Shown here piece after piece: positions 8,577-19,159 of a DNA stretch of 64,000 nt. Every line of letters begins with the position of its first letter. The stretch's first letter is position 1. The DNA comes from Pythium myriotylum (Eukaryota > Oomycota > Peronosporomycetes > Pythiales > Pythiaceae), in assembly GCA_023091665.1 (NCBI GenBank), contig JALJCQ010000028.1, positions 124,001 through 188,000 on the forward strand, written 5' to 3'. Made by a program: the position numbers and the translations under genes. The notes under the pieces were generated by a model. It ran no database searches, was not told the DNA's origin, and saw only the letters and a program-made list of their open reading frames with translations.

Positions 8577-10502
8577 TCACACCTCCCAGTCGTGGTCACT
8601 GATGATCCACGTCTCACTTGCCACGATCTCGTCGCGATTTCGAATAAACTCCCACTTTGCGTGGCTTGCGTTGAACACGTGCACACGGCCGTAGCCATAC
8701 TCCTGCTGAGCGTCCACTCGCCACGGCACGTCGTAGTATCCGACATCGTCGATGTCTGCCCCAGCAGACCCCACCATGATGTGGACTGGCGCGTGGGCCT
8801 TGTGGAGACCGTTCTCCAGCATCTCGAACCGACACTCTTCCCCGTACACCGGACACGTCAACTCGTACGCGTGGTAATGGCCACTGAAGACAGCATCCAC
8901 GACGTACTCGGCCAACAGCTTCTCCAGGTTCTTGCGAAGATACTTGGACACCTTGTTGTCCGACTCGTACTTCTCCGACGTGTACAGGGGTCGGTGCAAG
9001 TGCAGGAACAGCCACGGAGTCTTCTTGCGGTCCACGCTCTTCAAGTCGTTCACGAGCCACTCGTACATCTCCGACCCGGGCGTGTAGTCGTGCTCGCTGC
9101 TGATCATCGTGTGGTGGACGAGTCCCATCTCCGTGCTCCACCAGAACATGCGGTTGCCGTTCGCTGGCATCAAGAACCGCTTGTCCACCGGCACACCGCA
9201 CTCGCCCTGCGAGTCTTGTGCGTAGTTGCCCTCCGATGGGTGGAACCCGTTCGTCTTACCGGCTCCCGACGGGTCTTTGCCCTCGCCGCCACTCACGTAC
9301 ACGTACTCATGGTTGCCGATGCCGACCATGTACGGGATCTCGGCGGCCACGGGCTGGATCAGTGCACCGAACTGGTCCCACAAGTACGTCGAGCCTTTGC
9401 CGTACGACAGATCGCCGACGTGGACAACCGCGACGTAGTTGGCATCTCCATCCTTCAAGTCCATGTCACGACGGATCAGCTCCATGGTCGCGGCCGATCG
9501 CTTCGACGAGTACGGACCGGTCGCGTGGACCGTCCAGTCGCCGAGGTCGCCATACACGAAGAAGCTGGCTGGACCGTCCTGCTTGCCTGGCGTCGGCGGC
9601 GTCTTCAGCTTGAACACTTGACTGCAGGGACCGTCGTCCCTGTTCGCGCCGCTGCACACGCGGTAGTAGTACGTCGATGTATCGTTGAGACCCGAGATCA
9701 CAGCCGAGTACATGATGCCTGGGTTGCGGTAGAGGTGAGCGGCCACGGTCGTCGCCGGAGCCTCGCACATGTCGGACGCGTTGTACGACTCGCCCTTGGC
9801 TGCGATCGCTCGCTTGGTCAGCTGCGTCGCAGACTCGCCGTACTCGACGAACGGGCGATTGGCCGTCTCGCCGCTGACCCACATGACGCGGATCTCGTTC
9901 GCCTTGTCGGTCTTGGCCGCATGCACGTGGAGAGGCTGAAGATGGCCGTCGCGGAACCGGATGAAGGATGAAGTCGCTAGTTTGACGTAAGCGTCGCTGC
10001 CGTTCTGCGTGAAGTACCGGAACTGCCAGGAGCATCGCATGTTGACGAGCGGTCCGAACTTGATCTTGCCGGCGGTGTCAGTCGCATTCGCGTACACGTA
10101 GTCGAGGAACTCGCTGTCTGCCATTTGTGTCGCTTCGTCGTCGACACAGTACGCACCGATCCAGTCCAGTGCTGAGGCTGTGTGCTTGTTATACGTCACC
10201 GTGACGGTGACTGACTCGAGTTGGTCGATGATCGTCTTCGACACTTGCAGCGTGACCGGGGGCGTCTCTTTCAAAGCATGGTATACGACCACACTCACGT
10301 GGATTGCGGGGTTCGTTGTGAACGAGCACCCAGCTCGACGGGGATTTGAACCACAGGGTCCTGCGCCGTCGTGGTAGAGCCAAGCGCCACCACGGACGAT
10401 CTCGTGGGCACGGTTGCGATAGGTGACCTGACTGCCCGATACCAGGCCGCAGAAAGCTGTCGTTGCGAGCAAGACGAGTGTAGCGATGCTTGTTGCAGCC
10501 AT
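8577..10502 (-). CDS. P1: secreted purple acid phosphatase
   Basis: 641 residues starting at the ATG at 10502, chosen because MAATSIATLVLLATTAFCGLVSG is a clear signal peptide and matches the start of P4 and P5. An upstream in-frame ATG would give an unlikely 65-residue extension. The N-terminal half is the PAP fibronectin-like region (DWIGAYC, NMRCSWQFRYF). The C-terminal half is a calcineurin-like metallophosphatase with GDLGDW, VHVGDLSYG, GIGNHEY, HLHRP and GHYHAYE, supplying the expected metal ligands. The protein would hydrolyse phosphate monoesters outside the cell or in the secretory route. It precedes K1 in the same orientation, the module order seen elsewhere in the window. No lesions are visible; there is modest divergence from P4/P5. 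Confidence 0.93.
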   Translation of the reverse strand: MAATSIATLVLLATTAFCGLVSGSQVTYRNRAHEIVRGGAWLYHDGAGPCGSNPRRAGCSFTTNPAIHVSVVVYHALKETPPVTLQVSKTIIDQLESVTVTVTYNKHTASALDWIGAYCVDDEATQMADSEFLDYVYANATDTAGKIKFGPLVNMRCSWQFRYFTQNGSDAYVKLATSSFIRFRDGHLQPLHVHAAKTDKANEIRVMWVSGETANRPFVEYGESATQLTKRAIAAKGESYNASDMCEAPATTVAAHLYRNPGIMYSAVISGLNDTSTYYYRVCSGANRDDGPCSQVFKLKTPPTPGKQDGPASFFVYGDLGDWTVHATGPYSSKRSAATMELIRRDMDLKDGDANYVAVVHVGDLSYGKGSTYLWDQFGALIQPVAAEIPYMVGIGNHEYVYVSGGEGKDPSGAGKTNGFHPSEGNYAQDSQGECGVPVDKRFLMPANGNRMFWWSTEMGLVHHTMISSEHDYTPGSEMYEWLVNDLKSVDRKKTPWLFLHLHRPLYTSEKYESDNKVSKYLRKNLEKLLAEYVVDAVFSGHYHAYELTCPVYGEECRFEMLENGLHKAHAPVHIMVGSAGADIDDVGYYDVPWRVDAQQEYGYGRVHVFNASHAKWEFIRNRDEIVASETWIISDHDWEV

Positions 10503-11698
10503 GGACTTGGTGAATTGCGGAATGCCCCAAACCATGACGGAACCTTGGCTCTCGGAGGAGTCGATCTGGACCAGCCAACTGCTGCTCGAGGGGGACCCAG
10601 GGATGTGATACGAAGTATGTGAAATTCCGGAGCTGATGACCATGGGCCTCGTCGACTCTCCTACCGTAAAGCTCCAGAGCATGCTTTCCGACTGCAACGT
10701 TCCAGAGCAGATTGCCCTTTATGATATTTCCAGGCTTTTGATAGTTCACGCGAAACCGATAACTCCAATAAATGATAACGCTTACAATATTGAGGGCATG
10801 CATTTGTAGATTTTCGCGAGAACACAGGATATGCAGTTACAATCGTGGAGACTGATCCGGATAATGGTTGAGTGGACAAACCTGCAACACCCAATCTGGA
10901 TATCTCAACTTCACTCAGAACGTTCAGTCGATTCCAAAAAATATGTGAACAAGGCACACACACACCTGAACCACGGCCATGTAACCGCCGCATGACGAGA
11001 CGACGCTGCACGGAGGCTCCTATTTTCCAAAACTGGGCAGCATTCGGAGGAACCGCCCTCGGAATTATTCCTGGTTTTGGAAAAGTACGCCAACGATTAC
11101 GAGCATGAAGCTGTTGTGGCATGACTCGAAGCAAACAAAACGTACCAATAGGGCTCGTACTCAATGGTCGGTAATGTCTCTGGATGTGGCACCATGCAGC
11201 GTCAGCAGTCTCCGTGACGGGCGGAGTCCAGTCTATTTATTCAATACTCCAGTACCCGGGTCACAGCGTCACCCAACAAGTCTGGTGATCTAGGCGATTG
11301 GAAATTCGAGCCACGGGACCGATCCCTGTGATTTGACTGGCAGGAGGTTGACATCTATTGAGTTGCGAGTAATTCGAATAACTTTCAGTTCGTATTGCTA
11401 TTTTCGACTCTCAGGGGTCAGCTTAGTGTTGAAGCTGGCGGGATGGAGATTGGAGATTGATTTTCAGGTGGGAGATATCAAGTATTGTCCATAGTCACGC
11501 CGACAATGTCGTAGATTCGAGACCCACGGTGGGCACGGACAGACACGAGCGTGGCAACCCCTCACACTGCTATCGCCTTGCGGCTGCTACGAGAACCTCC
11601 CTCGAGCGACGAGGCTCAGCTCCGGTCACGCTGCGCATTACCTCCTTTTATTCGACGGGGGATCCCGGGGAAACCCCGGGCCGGGAGGCGCCGGGGCC
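10503..11698. other. Intergenic upstream of P1, no gene seen
   Basis: About 1.2 kb without a convincing coding region on either strand. The part next to P1 should hold its promoter. A GC-rich patch with GGGATCCCGGGG symmetry lies near 11660-11700, just before a retroelement remnant. Confidence 0.5.
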
Positions 11699-12119
11699 GT
11701 GATAGTTCGGCTAACTCCCGACAACGTCCACGCCGAAGTCATCTTCTCCGCAGCCATTGCCTACGTAGATCCCTCCACCACAAACAACCAGGCCGAATAC
11801 GAAGGCCTCATAGCCAGTCTCACCGCAGCGTCAGAACACAACTGGACGCCCATCTCGGTCATCGGAGACAGCATGCTCATTATCCGCCAAATGAAGACGT
11901 GCAAGCCCCCGCTCGACGTCACACTCCAAAGCAAATACGCCAGGCCCGCGCAGACTAGCAGACTCCCTCGATATCCGCAGCTGGGGCTACCATCCACGCG
12001 CGGCCAACCTCGCCATTGACGAAAATGCCAGCAGCCAGACGCACCATCCGACTGAACACATCCGGCTCCAGTACATCAAAGCTCCTCCCCGGAGATCTCG
12101 AGCACTGGAGAGAAGGTAG
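11699..12119 (+). pseudogene. Retroelement RNase H fragment, frameshifted
   Basis: Reads TTNNQAEYEGLIASL and VIGDSMLIIRQMK, the NNxAEYxxL and GDSxLIxxQ signatures of type I RNase H in LTR retrotransposons. A one-base loss near 11943 moves the remainder (LADSLDIRSWGYHPRAAN, stop 12117-12119) to the next frame. No RT or integrase is adjacent. It is a relic with no expected function. Confidence 0.7.
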
Positions 12120-12410
12120 CACCTAAAACATCCAGTTGTAGGTTTCTAAATAAGCAAGCCAGTTAGTCACGCCGACGAAGACTTGTGACACTAGTGAGAT
12201 CACATTGCTGCGAAGACTGCGTCGTTCCCACGGGTACAGCCGTCTTCTGTTGAATATGTCCGTACTCGAGGTGATTGGTCAAGTAGGTAAGCCCATCGTT
12301 CCCATCTTGCGCCGACTACATGAACATCGGTTCCCAAAAATTGCAAGCTTCATGCACTCTACCATCCCCCCCCCGTGTTCGGCTAGTCACCGATCAAAAC
12401 GACATGCGAT
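12120..12410. other. Intergenic, no gene seen
   Basis: Probably degenerate retroelement DNA between two RNase H relics. A run of ten C is at 12366-12375. Confidence 0.4.
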
Positions 12411-12461
12411 ACTGATGTGCGAGAGCACCACTCAATCGCCGACAGCTTGGCCAACCATGCG
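12411..12461 (+). pseudogene. RNase H C-terminal relic
   Basis: Reads VREHHSIADSLANHA, the HxxxADxLAN tail typical of retroelement RNase H. It is too short and isolated for more than a relic call. The longer frame spanning 12205-12636 is not considered a gene. Confidence 0.45.
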
Positions 12462-13044
12462 AAAGCCACTTCTCCCGTTAAGTCCATCACTAATGGACTT
12501 GTGGTGTGATGGACCATCACCCCACAGCCACGCAGATCTAGGCTCTTCGCCCCCGACTTACCACACTGGCTGTCAAGCTAAGTTGACCCACGCGGAGGAT
12601 GAAACGCACAGAGCCTCAGCAATTAGGGTACACTAGATTTAATTGCGCTCAATGCTCCTCATGACAAAGTGTCGACGCTTGGTTGCTCCAAAATCGCGAT
12701 CGCCGACCGCGAATTATTCAACTGCAACTGGATTTGGTGTTTGAGAGCGACAAAGTTGATTCGAAGCGAAATGGTATGACGCGAGCTGATTTTCAGAGCA
12801 ACTGCACAACTATAGTAGCGCGATCAGAATATCTCTCCGAGTTGCTTGGGGTACCGTAGAATAGGACCCGAATGAAAGTTATTCGTTCTTGAGCGGCTTA
12901 TGTTAGAGCATCGTGGCGTCGACCGTTCCCAGACACGCACCGAGGCTGACCTTTCACAGCGACCGTCCAGTCCACTGAGGGGTGGCGAACCCGGCAGACT
13001 ACAAGCTGTCGCTTCTGATACGGTCGCACCTCTCGAGCCGCTGC
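12462..13044. other. Intergenic, no gene seen
   Basis: No coding signal or structured repeat recognised. Confidence 0.45.
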
Positions 13045-13379
13045 TGGCTTAGTCGGCCTCGTCTTCTCTGGTCACTACAATTCCTACGAGCGGGCGTGTG
13101 CCGTTTACAAAGGACAGTGTGTGCCGGATCCGAAGCTTGAGCTAGAGCCAGTGGGGGCTCCAATCCACATTATGGTCGGAGCGACAGGCGCGAACAAGGA
13201 TAATGCTGCGTACTACGATGTTCCGTGGCGAGTCGCCGCGCTCATGGACTATGGGTATGGACGTCTCCACATCCACAATGCGAGTCATGCGCGACTTGAA
13301 TTTAATTAAGCGCAATCGCGGGAGAGAGGTGTTTGACTCGACGTGGATAGTGAGCCACCACAACTGGGCGCTGGCGTGA
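13045..13379 (+). pseudogene. P2: C-terminal remnant of a purple acid phosphatase
   Basis: Begins in the GHxH region (FSGHYNSYERAC) and continues through APIHIMVGATGANKD and YYDVPWRVAALMDYGYGRLHIHNASHARLEF, matching the last ~100 residues of P4/P5. The second His of GHYH is Asn. A one-base shift at about 13307 separates LEFN from the remainder, KRNRGREVFDSTWIVSHHNW, ending at 13379. No upstream PAP sequence was found. It lies immediately upstream of K2 in the same orientation, keeping the module order. Confidence 0.8.
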
Positions 13380-14008
13380 AAAGCGTTTGGTGTTCGGATC
13401 GTGAAGACATGAAACTGCTTTTCCCACTCTTGTGTGAGCAAATCGAAAATCGAACCGCTGGAATCGCTCAAGTCGACCGAACTCCAGGGCTGCGCCAACT
13501 CTTCCGTCAGTATCCACAGAGATCAATGTACAACCAAGAATTGAGCGAGTCGCTATGATGTCAAGTCATAGGGAGTTGGGTCCTTCTGGGAAGAGCGAGG
13601 TGGCGACTTGAACGCAACTCCGAAAAGAAGTAGCGGGTCCATCTCATGGGGGCTGGCGCTTGGGAGCAGACACAAAAAACGAGCAAGTGTCCCCTCAATC
13701 GATTGGAGACCTCCAAGAACTTCAGAATCTTCCACGAATGTTTCTAGACAGGTAAGTCAGATTACGACGGTCTCTCCAACAGCGCTCTCCGGAGCTCTTG
13801 AGCTTCAACGGAGAAGAACATCAAGTATTGCAGGTTTCCAGCCATTGCCCAGTCCACCGTGACGTTGCCAGATGGCCAACACGCCAACAGAGATGTGAGA
13901 AAGCGGTCCTTCAGGATCCATCCTCGTCAGCGCGGAGGCGAGTCGCCCCACCCCCGGTGGGAGGGTGGGCATTCGCGCACTTGCTGGCGCCCGCGCAGGT
14001 CGCCCGCC
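13380..14008. other. Upstream region of K2
   Basis: No coding sequence supported. The K2 frame is open from 13859 but without an ATG until 14009, so the conserved-domain start is used. The CT-rich leader and short uORF found before K3-K5 and K7 are not seen here. Confidence 0.5.
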
Positions 14009-17000
14009 ATGCGCCTCTCGCTGTTCCTCGACGAGGTCTCGACACGCGCGCGCCGCGGCTGCGACGTCCACGAGGCCACAGAATTGCTCTCGCCACTCGC
14101 CAAGCGCTTTAATGATGTGCACTCCACCATCAAGAGGATCAAGAGGAACGAGTTTGGTGGAGAGAAAGGCGAGGCGATCCACCGGCGCTTTTGGAAGGCT
14201 GTCGAATGCTTCGATGACACGGCCAAGCTACAGGAGACGATGCCACTGGCCACGCGCGTCCTAAACATCGGGGCGATCGCGGACGCCGTCGCAAACCTTC
14301 ACGGTGTGCTGGACGAGGTGTTAGCGTCAATGGGCGAGCATTCGGGAGTCAATGGCTGGCGCAGCGAATTTGAGAGGGCAAAGCGAGGCCACATCGAGCT
14401 ACTCGAGAAGAAGATCGCCTTGAAGCGTGAAAAACTGTTGCGAGACAGTTCGTTGACCCGCGAAACCATCAAGCTGCTCAAAAATGCAAAGGGGCGAGAC
14501 GATTGGAACGACGTTGCGGAGAAGCTCTGGGCGATCGTCGAGCCACTTGCCTCCGATGACGACGTGCCAGACTCGAGAGACGGGTACATCCCGCCAAATG
14601 AAGTAGTCCTCCGCCCGCAGCCGCGTGGGCGGGGAGGATTCGCGACAGTATACGATGCAAAGTGGAAGGGATCCGATGTCGTAGCCAAGGTGATACACGA
14701 CTTTGACTTGCGTAAACCCAAGCAGCTGGAGCGGCTCCTGAATGAGGCAAGGATCGGGTATCGCCTGTCGCACCCTCATGTGATAAAAGCGCACGGCGTA
14801 TGCCACACTCGAGATCCACCCTTGATCGTGTTCGAGTCCGCAAAGCATGGAAACATGTGTGAGTACCTGATCCACCACAAGGACGAAGCACCAAAGTGGC
14901 GGATGCTGTACCAAGCGGCGCTCGGTTTGCGGTTTTTGCACTCGAAAAGCATTGTTCACGGTGATCTGAAGCTTAACAATTTCTTTGTCATGGCTGACGG
15001 TAGCGTCAAGGTGGGGGATCTTGGATTGAGTCGGGAAAAGACGACGTCGAGAGTGTCCGTGCTGTCGATAGGCAACGTTGACGGCGCTGGTGCGATTCGA
15101 TGGCGTGCACCCGAGTGTTTCGTGTCGAAACCAACGTTTGCATCAGATGTGTATTCGTTTGGGATTTGCATCTACGAGGCGATGGCTGGAAGATATCCGT
15201 ATGGTGAATTGCCGGATGGTGGAGTGAAGATGATGATTTGCAAGGGTGAACTGCCTCTTCGCCCAGATTGTATTGATGACGAAGTGTGGGATCTCATCGA
15301 GAAGATGACGCGAATGAAACCGGAAGAGCGCGTGAGTTTGGACTATGTCGTCCGCGAGCTGGAGTTGCGAAGTGATCGCGAGCGTGAAATGGCCGAGTCA
15401 GATTTGACACCATCGGAAACCCTGTCAACATCTTCCCAGTTTACCGACGACGGGAACCCAGCAAGTGCACGGACGAGTCGTCCGTTGAAGTCGACGGCCG
15501 AGGCGTACCAAGCACTATATCGGACGAAGGAGCCTGATCTTCAGCTCAAAGGATTGAAATGGCTGTATCGATACGGTATCTTGGTTGAGGCCTGTGCTGA
15601 ACTCGCTGAGCTTGATGGAGTTTCCGCCTTGGAAGCGATCGCTTGGAGCTCGGAGACACCTCCTCTCCACAAAATTTACGCGTTCCACATATTGGATGTT
15701 GGAAACCATCGAGCACAGTTCGGCATTTCGTTGGCAAAAATGAAGGACCTTAAGGACACATTGCACCAACCTGACAAGGATGACGTATCTACGTTGGTTT
15801 CTCGAATGAGTTCGGGTAACTCAGATGAAGATCGGCTTGAGGCTCTGGACTTGTTGTCGATGTACTTCTTCCATGACTTTGCTGAAGGAGAAGTTAGCCA
15901 CGGGGCGGTGCTGATCCGGTTTTTGAACTACCCTGATGTCCGTTTTAATGCAGGAGCAGCGATGGCGATAGCCTGTGGAGCCCGTTCCAAGATGGGATCG
16001 GCACTACGCGAGTCAGTAGAAGCGTTGATCACTTTGCTCAAGTCCGAGGAAGATCGCTGCAAGCAGTGCGCAGCGATCTCACTTGCGAATCTCGCTGAGC
16101 GTTCAGTTGATGATGCTGATGCAATCGTCAAAGCTGGCGCACTGGATGTGTTGGTGGATCTTGTGAGTAGGGGATCGAGCGGCTGCAAAGAGCAGGCTAC
16201 ACGCGCACTTGGAAACATCATGGCCAAGCGTCCCGAGGATAGTGCCGGAATCTTGAAGGAGGTTGTCGCGCTGGTGAAAGCCGTGGAGACAGGCTCGGAT
16301 GGGTGCAAACGAGAGACCGCCCGTCTACTTGGTATTCTTTCTGCCAACTCTTACGAGATCCGCGAGATAGTCGTGAAAGCTGGTGCAATTGGCCCTATAC
16401 TGGGGCTTCTGAAGTCAAGTATTGACGAGTCCAAGAAGCTTGCAGCATTTGCTATAGGGAACATTGTTGAAAAGGCATCCGAGATGATGATCGAAGAAAC
16501 TGGTGCAATCTATTCGTTAGCGGACCTTTTAAAAGTGGAATCGTCCTCGTGCAAGGAACAAGCAGCATATGCGCTCGGACAACTCGCCGAAAGATCCCCT
16601 CGCAGCAAGGGTACCATTATTGTGTCCGGCGCAATCATCTCGCTGGTGGGTATGCTACGCATTGACTCTTCTGAGTGTCCTGAAAGGGCAGCCTGCGCAC
16701 TTGCCAACATCGTTTGCGACTCACCAGATATGGGTAATCCGGTCGTCTTCGCTGGTGCCATTGAGCCGTTAGTCACTGTATTGAAGAATGGGTCCGAAGG
16801 CAGCAAACAACAGGCGTGTCGTGCACTTGGCAACTTGGCCTCCACTTCTCTAGATAACAGGATCAAGATCGCGAGCGCAGGTGCTATTGCTTCTCTTGTG
16901 GATCTTCTGGTTGACTTTTCGCAAGTTTGCAAGGAATGGGCTGCTTATTCGCTTTGTAACCTTGCTGTCGATTCTCTCGAGAATCAAAAGAAGATACGAG

Positions 17001-17779
17001 AGGCTCGCGCCGTCCGCCCTCTCGTTGAGTTGTTGAAGTGCCAATCATGTACGACTGACGGTTGGTTGTGGGTTACGCGCGCCCTTGGTCACCTTGCGCT
17101 CGAATCTTGCGAGAGCAAAAGGGAAATCTCAAGTGCCGGGGCCATACGCCCGTTGGTTCAGCTTCTATGTTCGAGCTCAGAGAGTTGCAGAGACTCCGCC
17201 GCTTCCACATTGGCGACGTTGAGCTCGGAATCTTCAAACGTGCGACCAATAATGGAAGCGGGTGCACTCGCTTCTCTTGTGGGTCTTCTTCATGAAGGAT
17301 CGCAAATCTGCAAGGAACGAGCCGCCTGTACGCTATGTAAACTCGCAGCCGATTCACTGGAGAATCAGAAGAAGTTAAGAGAGGCTGGTGCCGTCCGCCC
17401 GCTCATCGACTTGTTGAAGTGTGAATCGAGTGCGGCTGAGGAATGGGTTGTGCTTACTCTTGGTCGTCTTGTCGCCAGCTCACCTGGCATTGAAGTGGAG
17501 ATCCTCGATCCTGGCTTCATCGACCAATTAGTCCAGCTTCTATATTCGGGATCAGAGGATTGCAAGTACTGGGCTGTCTTGATCCTGGAATCACTAGACT
17601 CGGATTCTTCAACTAAGAAACTAGTCGTGGAATGTGGAGCTGTGCCTGCGCTAAGAAGTCTTCGCAAACACCAACGCATCGGCGGCCACGCAAATGCCAC
17701 CTTAAAGAAGCTTGGTTATGGCTCGATCATGCGGTTGTTCAGGTCTAAGCCACCGTCTCGATCTACTCTCCGGAGTTAG
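14009..17779 (+). CDS. K2: helical-domain / TKL kinase / ARM-repeat protein, divergent paralogue
   Basis: 1256 residues from the ATG at 14009 (MRLSLFLDEVSTRARRG), which aligns with the paralogue starts. Residues 1-185 are an all-helical region matching EVHEATELL...KRF of the other copies. The kinase spans about 195-470 with glycine-rich RGRGGFATVY, VVAKV lysine, HGDLKLNN, DLG instead of DFG, and RWRAPE. A variable Ser/Thr-rich linker follows, then about 14 ARM repeats and a C-terminal cap (KLGYGSIMRLF). Unlike K3-K6 the repeats are well diverged at DNA level, with no tandem 126-bp identity, so this looks like the stable form of the family. Likely a cytosolic Ser/Thr signalling kinase with an ARM protein-binding scaffold. 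HGD marks a non-RD kinase, and the DLG change might alter activity. Confidence 0.9.
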   Translation: MRLSLFLDEVSTRARRGCDVHEATELLSPLAKRFNDVHSTIKRIKRNEFGGEKGEAIHRRFWKAVECFDDTAKLQETMPLATRVLNIGAIADAVANLHGVLDEVLASMGEHSGVNGWRSEFERAKRGHIELLEKKIALKREKLLRDSSLTRETIKLLKNAKGRDDWNDVAEKLWAIVEPLASDDDVPDSRDGYIPPNEVVLRPQPRGRGGFATVYDAKWKGSDVVAKVIHDFDLRKPKQLERLLNEARIGYRLSHPHVIKAHGVCHTRDPPLIVFESAKHGNMCEYLIHHKDEAPKWRMLYQAALGLRFLHSKSIVHGDLKLNNFFVMADGSVKVGDLGLSREKTTSRVSVLSIGNVDGAGAIRWRAPECFVSKPTFASDVYSFGICIYEAMAGRYPYGELPDGGVKMMICKGELPLRPDCIDDEVWDLIEKMTRMKPEERVSLDYVVRELELRSDREREMAESDLTPSETLSTSSQFTDDGNPASARTSRPLKSTAEAYQALYRTKEPDLQLKGLKWLYRYGILVEACAELAELDGVSALEAIAWSSETPPLHKIYAFHILDVGNHRAQFGISLAKMKDLKDTLHQPDKDDVSTLVSRMSSGNSDEDRLEALDLLSMYFFHDFAEGEVSHGAVLIRFLNYPDVRFNAGAAMAIACGARSKMGSALRESVEALITLLKSEEDRCKQCAAISLANLAERSVDDADAIVKAGALDVLVDLVSRGSSGCKEQATRALGNIMAKRPEDSAGILKEVVALVKAVETGSDGCKRETARLLGILSANSYEIREIVVKAGAIGPILGLLKSSIDESKKLAAFAIGNIVEKASEMMIEETGAIYSLADLLKVESSSCKEQAAYALGQLAERSPRSKGTIIVSGAIISLVGMLRIDSSECPERAACALANIVCDSPDMGNPVVFAGAIEPLVTVLKNGSEGSKQQACRALGNLASTSLDNRIKIASAGAIASLVDLLVDFSQVCKEWAAYSLCNLAVDSLENQKKIREARAVRPLVELLKCQSCTTDGWLWVTRALGHLALESCESKREISSAGAIRPLVQLLCSSSESCRDSAASTLATLSSESSNVRPIMEAGALASLVGLLHEGSQICKERAACTLCKLAADSLENQKKLREAGAVRPLIDLLKCESSAAEEWVVLTLGRLVASSPGIEVEILDPGFIDQLVQLLYSGSEDCKYWAVLILESLDSDSSTKKLVVECGAVPALRSLRKHQRIGGHANATLKKLGYGSIMRLFRSKPPSRSTLRS

Positions 17780-18050
17780 TTCACACGCAACATCGATGGA
17801 AAAGAGTGGTGCTCGAAGACGGAGAGCTTCATAAGCGTGTCGAACGGATGATATTGTGCGAGATGAAACGAGACCAGTGCGTATCACTCACAACGTCGCT
17901 TACTCAACGAAATGGAGTGAAACCAAGAGAAGAGATCTCGAAACCGGTTTAGAAATCTGGTACCAACGTGAAACAACGGGCATGTCGCACTCGAAGATGA
18001 CAACGGAACGTGATTTCCGCCGTACGCCGTCTTTGCAAGCGCTCGCAGCA

Positions 18051-18422
18051 GCAGCAGCGGTGCGAAATGCATTCTTCGTCCGGTTTCGCGACGGCCACCT
18101 CCAGCGTCTCCACGTGCATGCAGCGAAGACCGATAAGGAGAACGAGATCTGCGTCGCGCAATCGCCCGATCGTCGAGTACGGCGAGTCTGCGATGAGCCT
18201 GACCAAGCGAGAGATCGCCGCCAAGGGCGAGTCATACAACGCATCTGACATGTGCAAGGCTCCCGCAACGATCGTGGCCGCACACCTCTACCGCAACCCG
18301 AGCATCGTGTACTCGGCCGTGATCTCGGATCTCAGCAATGATAGTGGGAGTTTGTTCGAAATCGCGTCGAGATCGTGGCGAGTGAGACGTGGATCATCAG
18401 CGACCACGACTGGGAGGTGTGA
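18051..18422 (+). pseudogene. P3: deleted purple acid phosphatase
   Basis: Three PAP pieces are joined: FFVRFRDGHLQRLHVHAAKT, then (after a frame change) the region equivalent to VEYGESA...YNASDMC...YRNPSIVYSAVISDL, then directly the last ~22 codons (RNRVEIVASETWIISDHDWEV) ending with the TGA at 18420-18422. The whole metallophosphatase core is missing. The trailer after the stop resembles those of intact PAP genes. It sits upstream of K3, as P4 and P5 sit upstream of K4 and K5. Confidence 0.85.
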
Positions 18423-18822
18423 GTGGAGTGCACTCTCTAGGAGAGGTTAGTTAGAGTAATAGGTAGTTAAAAGTTACATCATACGGCTTCATACAGAGAG
18501 AGACCCAATTTCTCAAGTTGCCATGGCGAGCCAAAAGAGTAGTCGCCAATAAAAGCACCAAAACCATCCCACCAAAATCACCGTAGACTTCATGAACTAG
18601 GATCCACCTTGTCGTCTTCTCGATCTCCCACTTTGCTCGACCGAATCAGTGTGACTGGACTATGAGGAGCAAATGCAACGACGAGTGCTGATGCGATCGT
18701 CTTGTTCTCGTGGGTCAGATTCTCACCCCAGCGATCAAAGAATGTGAAAGCTTCCCTATCTCGTCCCCCTACACTGCGAATGCACAGCAGGAACAAGATC
18801 CACAGAACTCTCTTTTCAGTCG
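18423..18822. other. Intergenic between P3 and K3
   Basis: PAP-type trailer followed by unique sequence, then the leader of K3. No gene seen. Confidence 0.5.
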
Positions 18823-18962
18823 GTGAGTCCAGCGAGTCACCCAGCCCACTGATTCACTTCCCATCTCCCTCCCATCTTACCTCAGTATCTCTCGCTTCCT
18901 CCACCCACTCCAAACACTCCCTGTCTACTCATCTACGCGACCTCTTTCACCTCCTTTCCCAG
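18823..18962 (+). other. Candidate 5' leader intron of K3
   Basis: GTGAGT at 18823 and a pyrimidine-rich tract ending TTTCCCAG at 18962 enclose 140 bp. The same donor and acceptor are present before K4 (29789-29930), K5 (40872-41013) and K7 (63869-63730 on the minus strand). The tract also contains an oomycete initiator-like TTCACTTCCC, so it may instead be core promoter. Confidence 0.5.
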
Positions 18963-18993
18963 CAGCAAACGAGACCTCCCACCGAAGAACAGC

Positions 18994-19137
18994 ATGGCCC
19001 CGCACTCCCCGACGCTCTCGGTCCCTCCGAGCTTCCGTCTCATAACAAAACAGGACGCGGTGGTCTCCGCATCCACCGCCAGTCTCTCTTGCTCGTGGGC
19101 TCTGCGTCTTCGGCTGCTTTCTGCTGGTGGTGGTTGA
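18994..19137 (+). other. Upstream ORF of K3
   Basis: A 47-residue ORF beginning MAPHSPTLSVPPSF, in a different frame from K3 and ending 22 bases before its ATG. The first 12 residues recur before K4, K5 and K7, and with changes before K1. It could attenuate translation of the kinase or be passive leader sequence. Confidence 0.4.
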
Positions 19138-19159
19138 CTCGCCGTGGTGTTGGTCTCCG

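Noticed and set aside
10661..11164. 167-codon minus-strand frame upstream of P1
   Set aside because: No motif, no paralogue in the cluster and overlapping frames of similar length; looks like chance.
11296..11540. B-box-like words (ATTCGAGCCAC, GATTCGAGACCC) suggesting tRNA genes
   Set aside because: No matching acceptor stem, D-arm or anticodon loop could be built around them.
12205..12636. 143-codon plus-strand frame
   Set aside because: Only a short RNase H relic in a different frame is recognisable; the remainder is low-complexity and unlike a protein family.
19127..19159. Extension of K3 upstream of its ATG with a hydrophobic GCFLLVVVD segment
   Set aside because: The frame is open but lacks an ATG back to the stop at 19043; the segment is probably leader, and the same holds for K4, K5 and K7.
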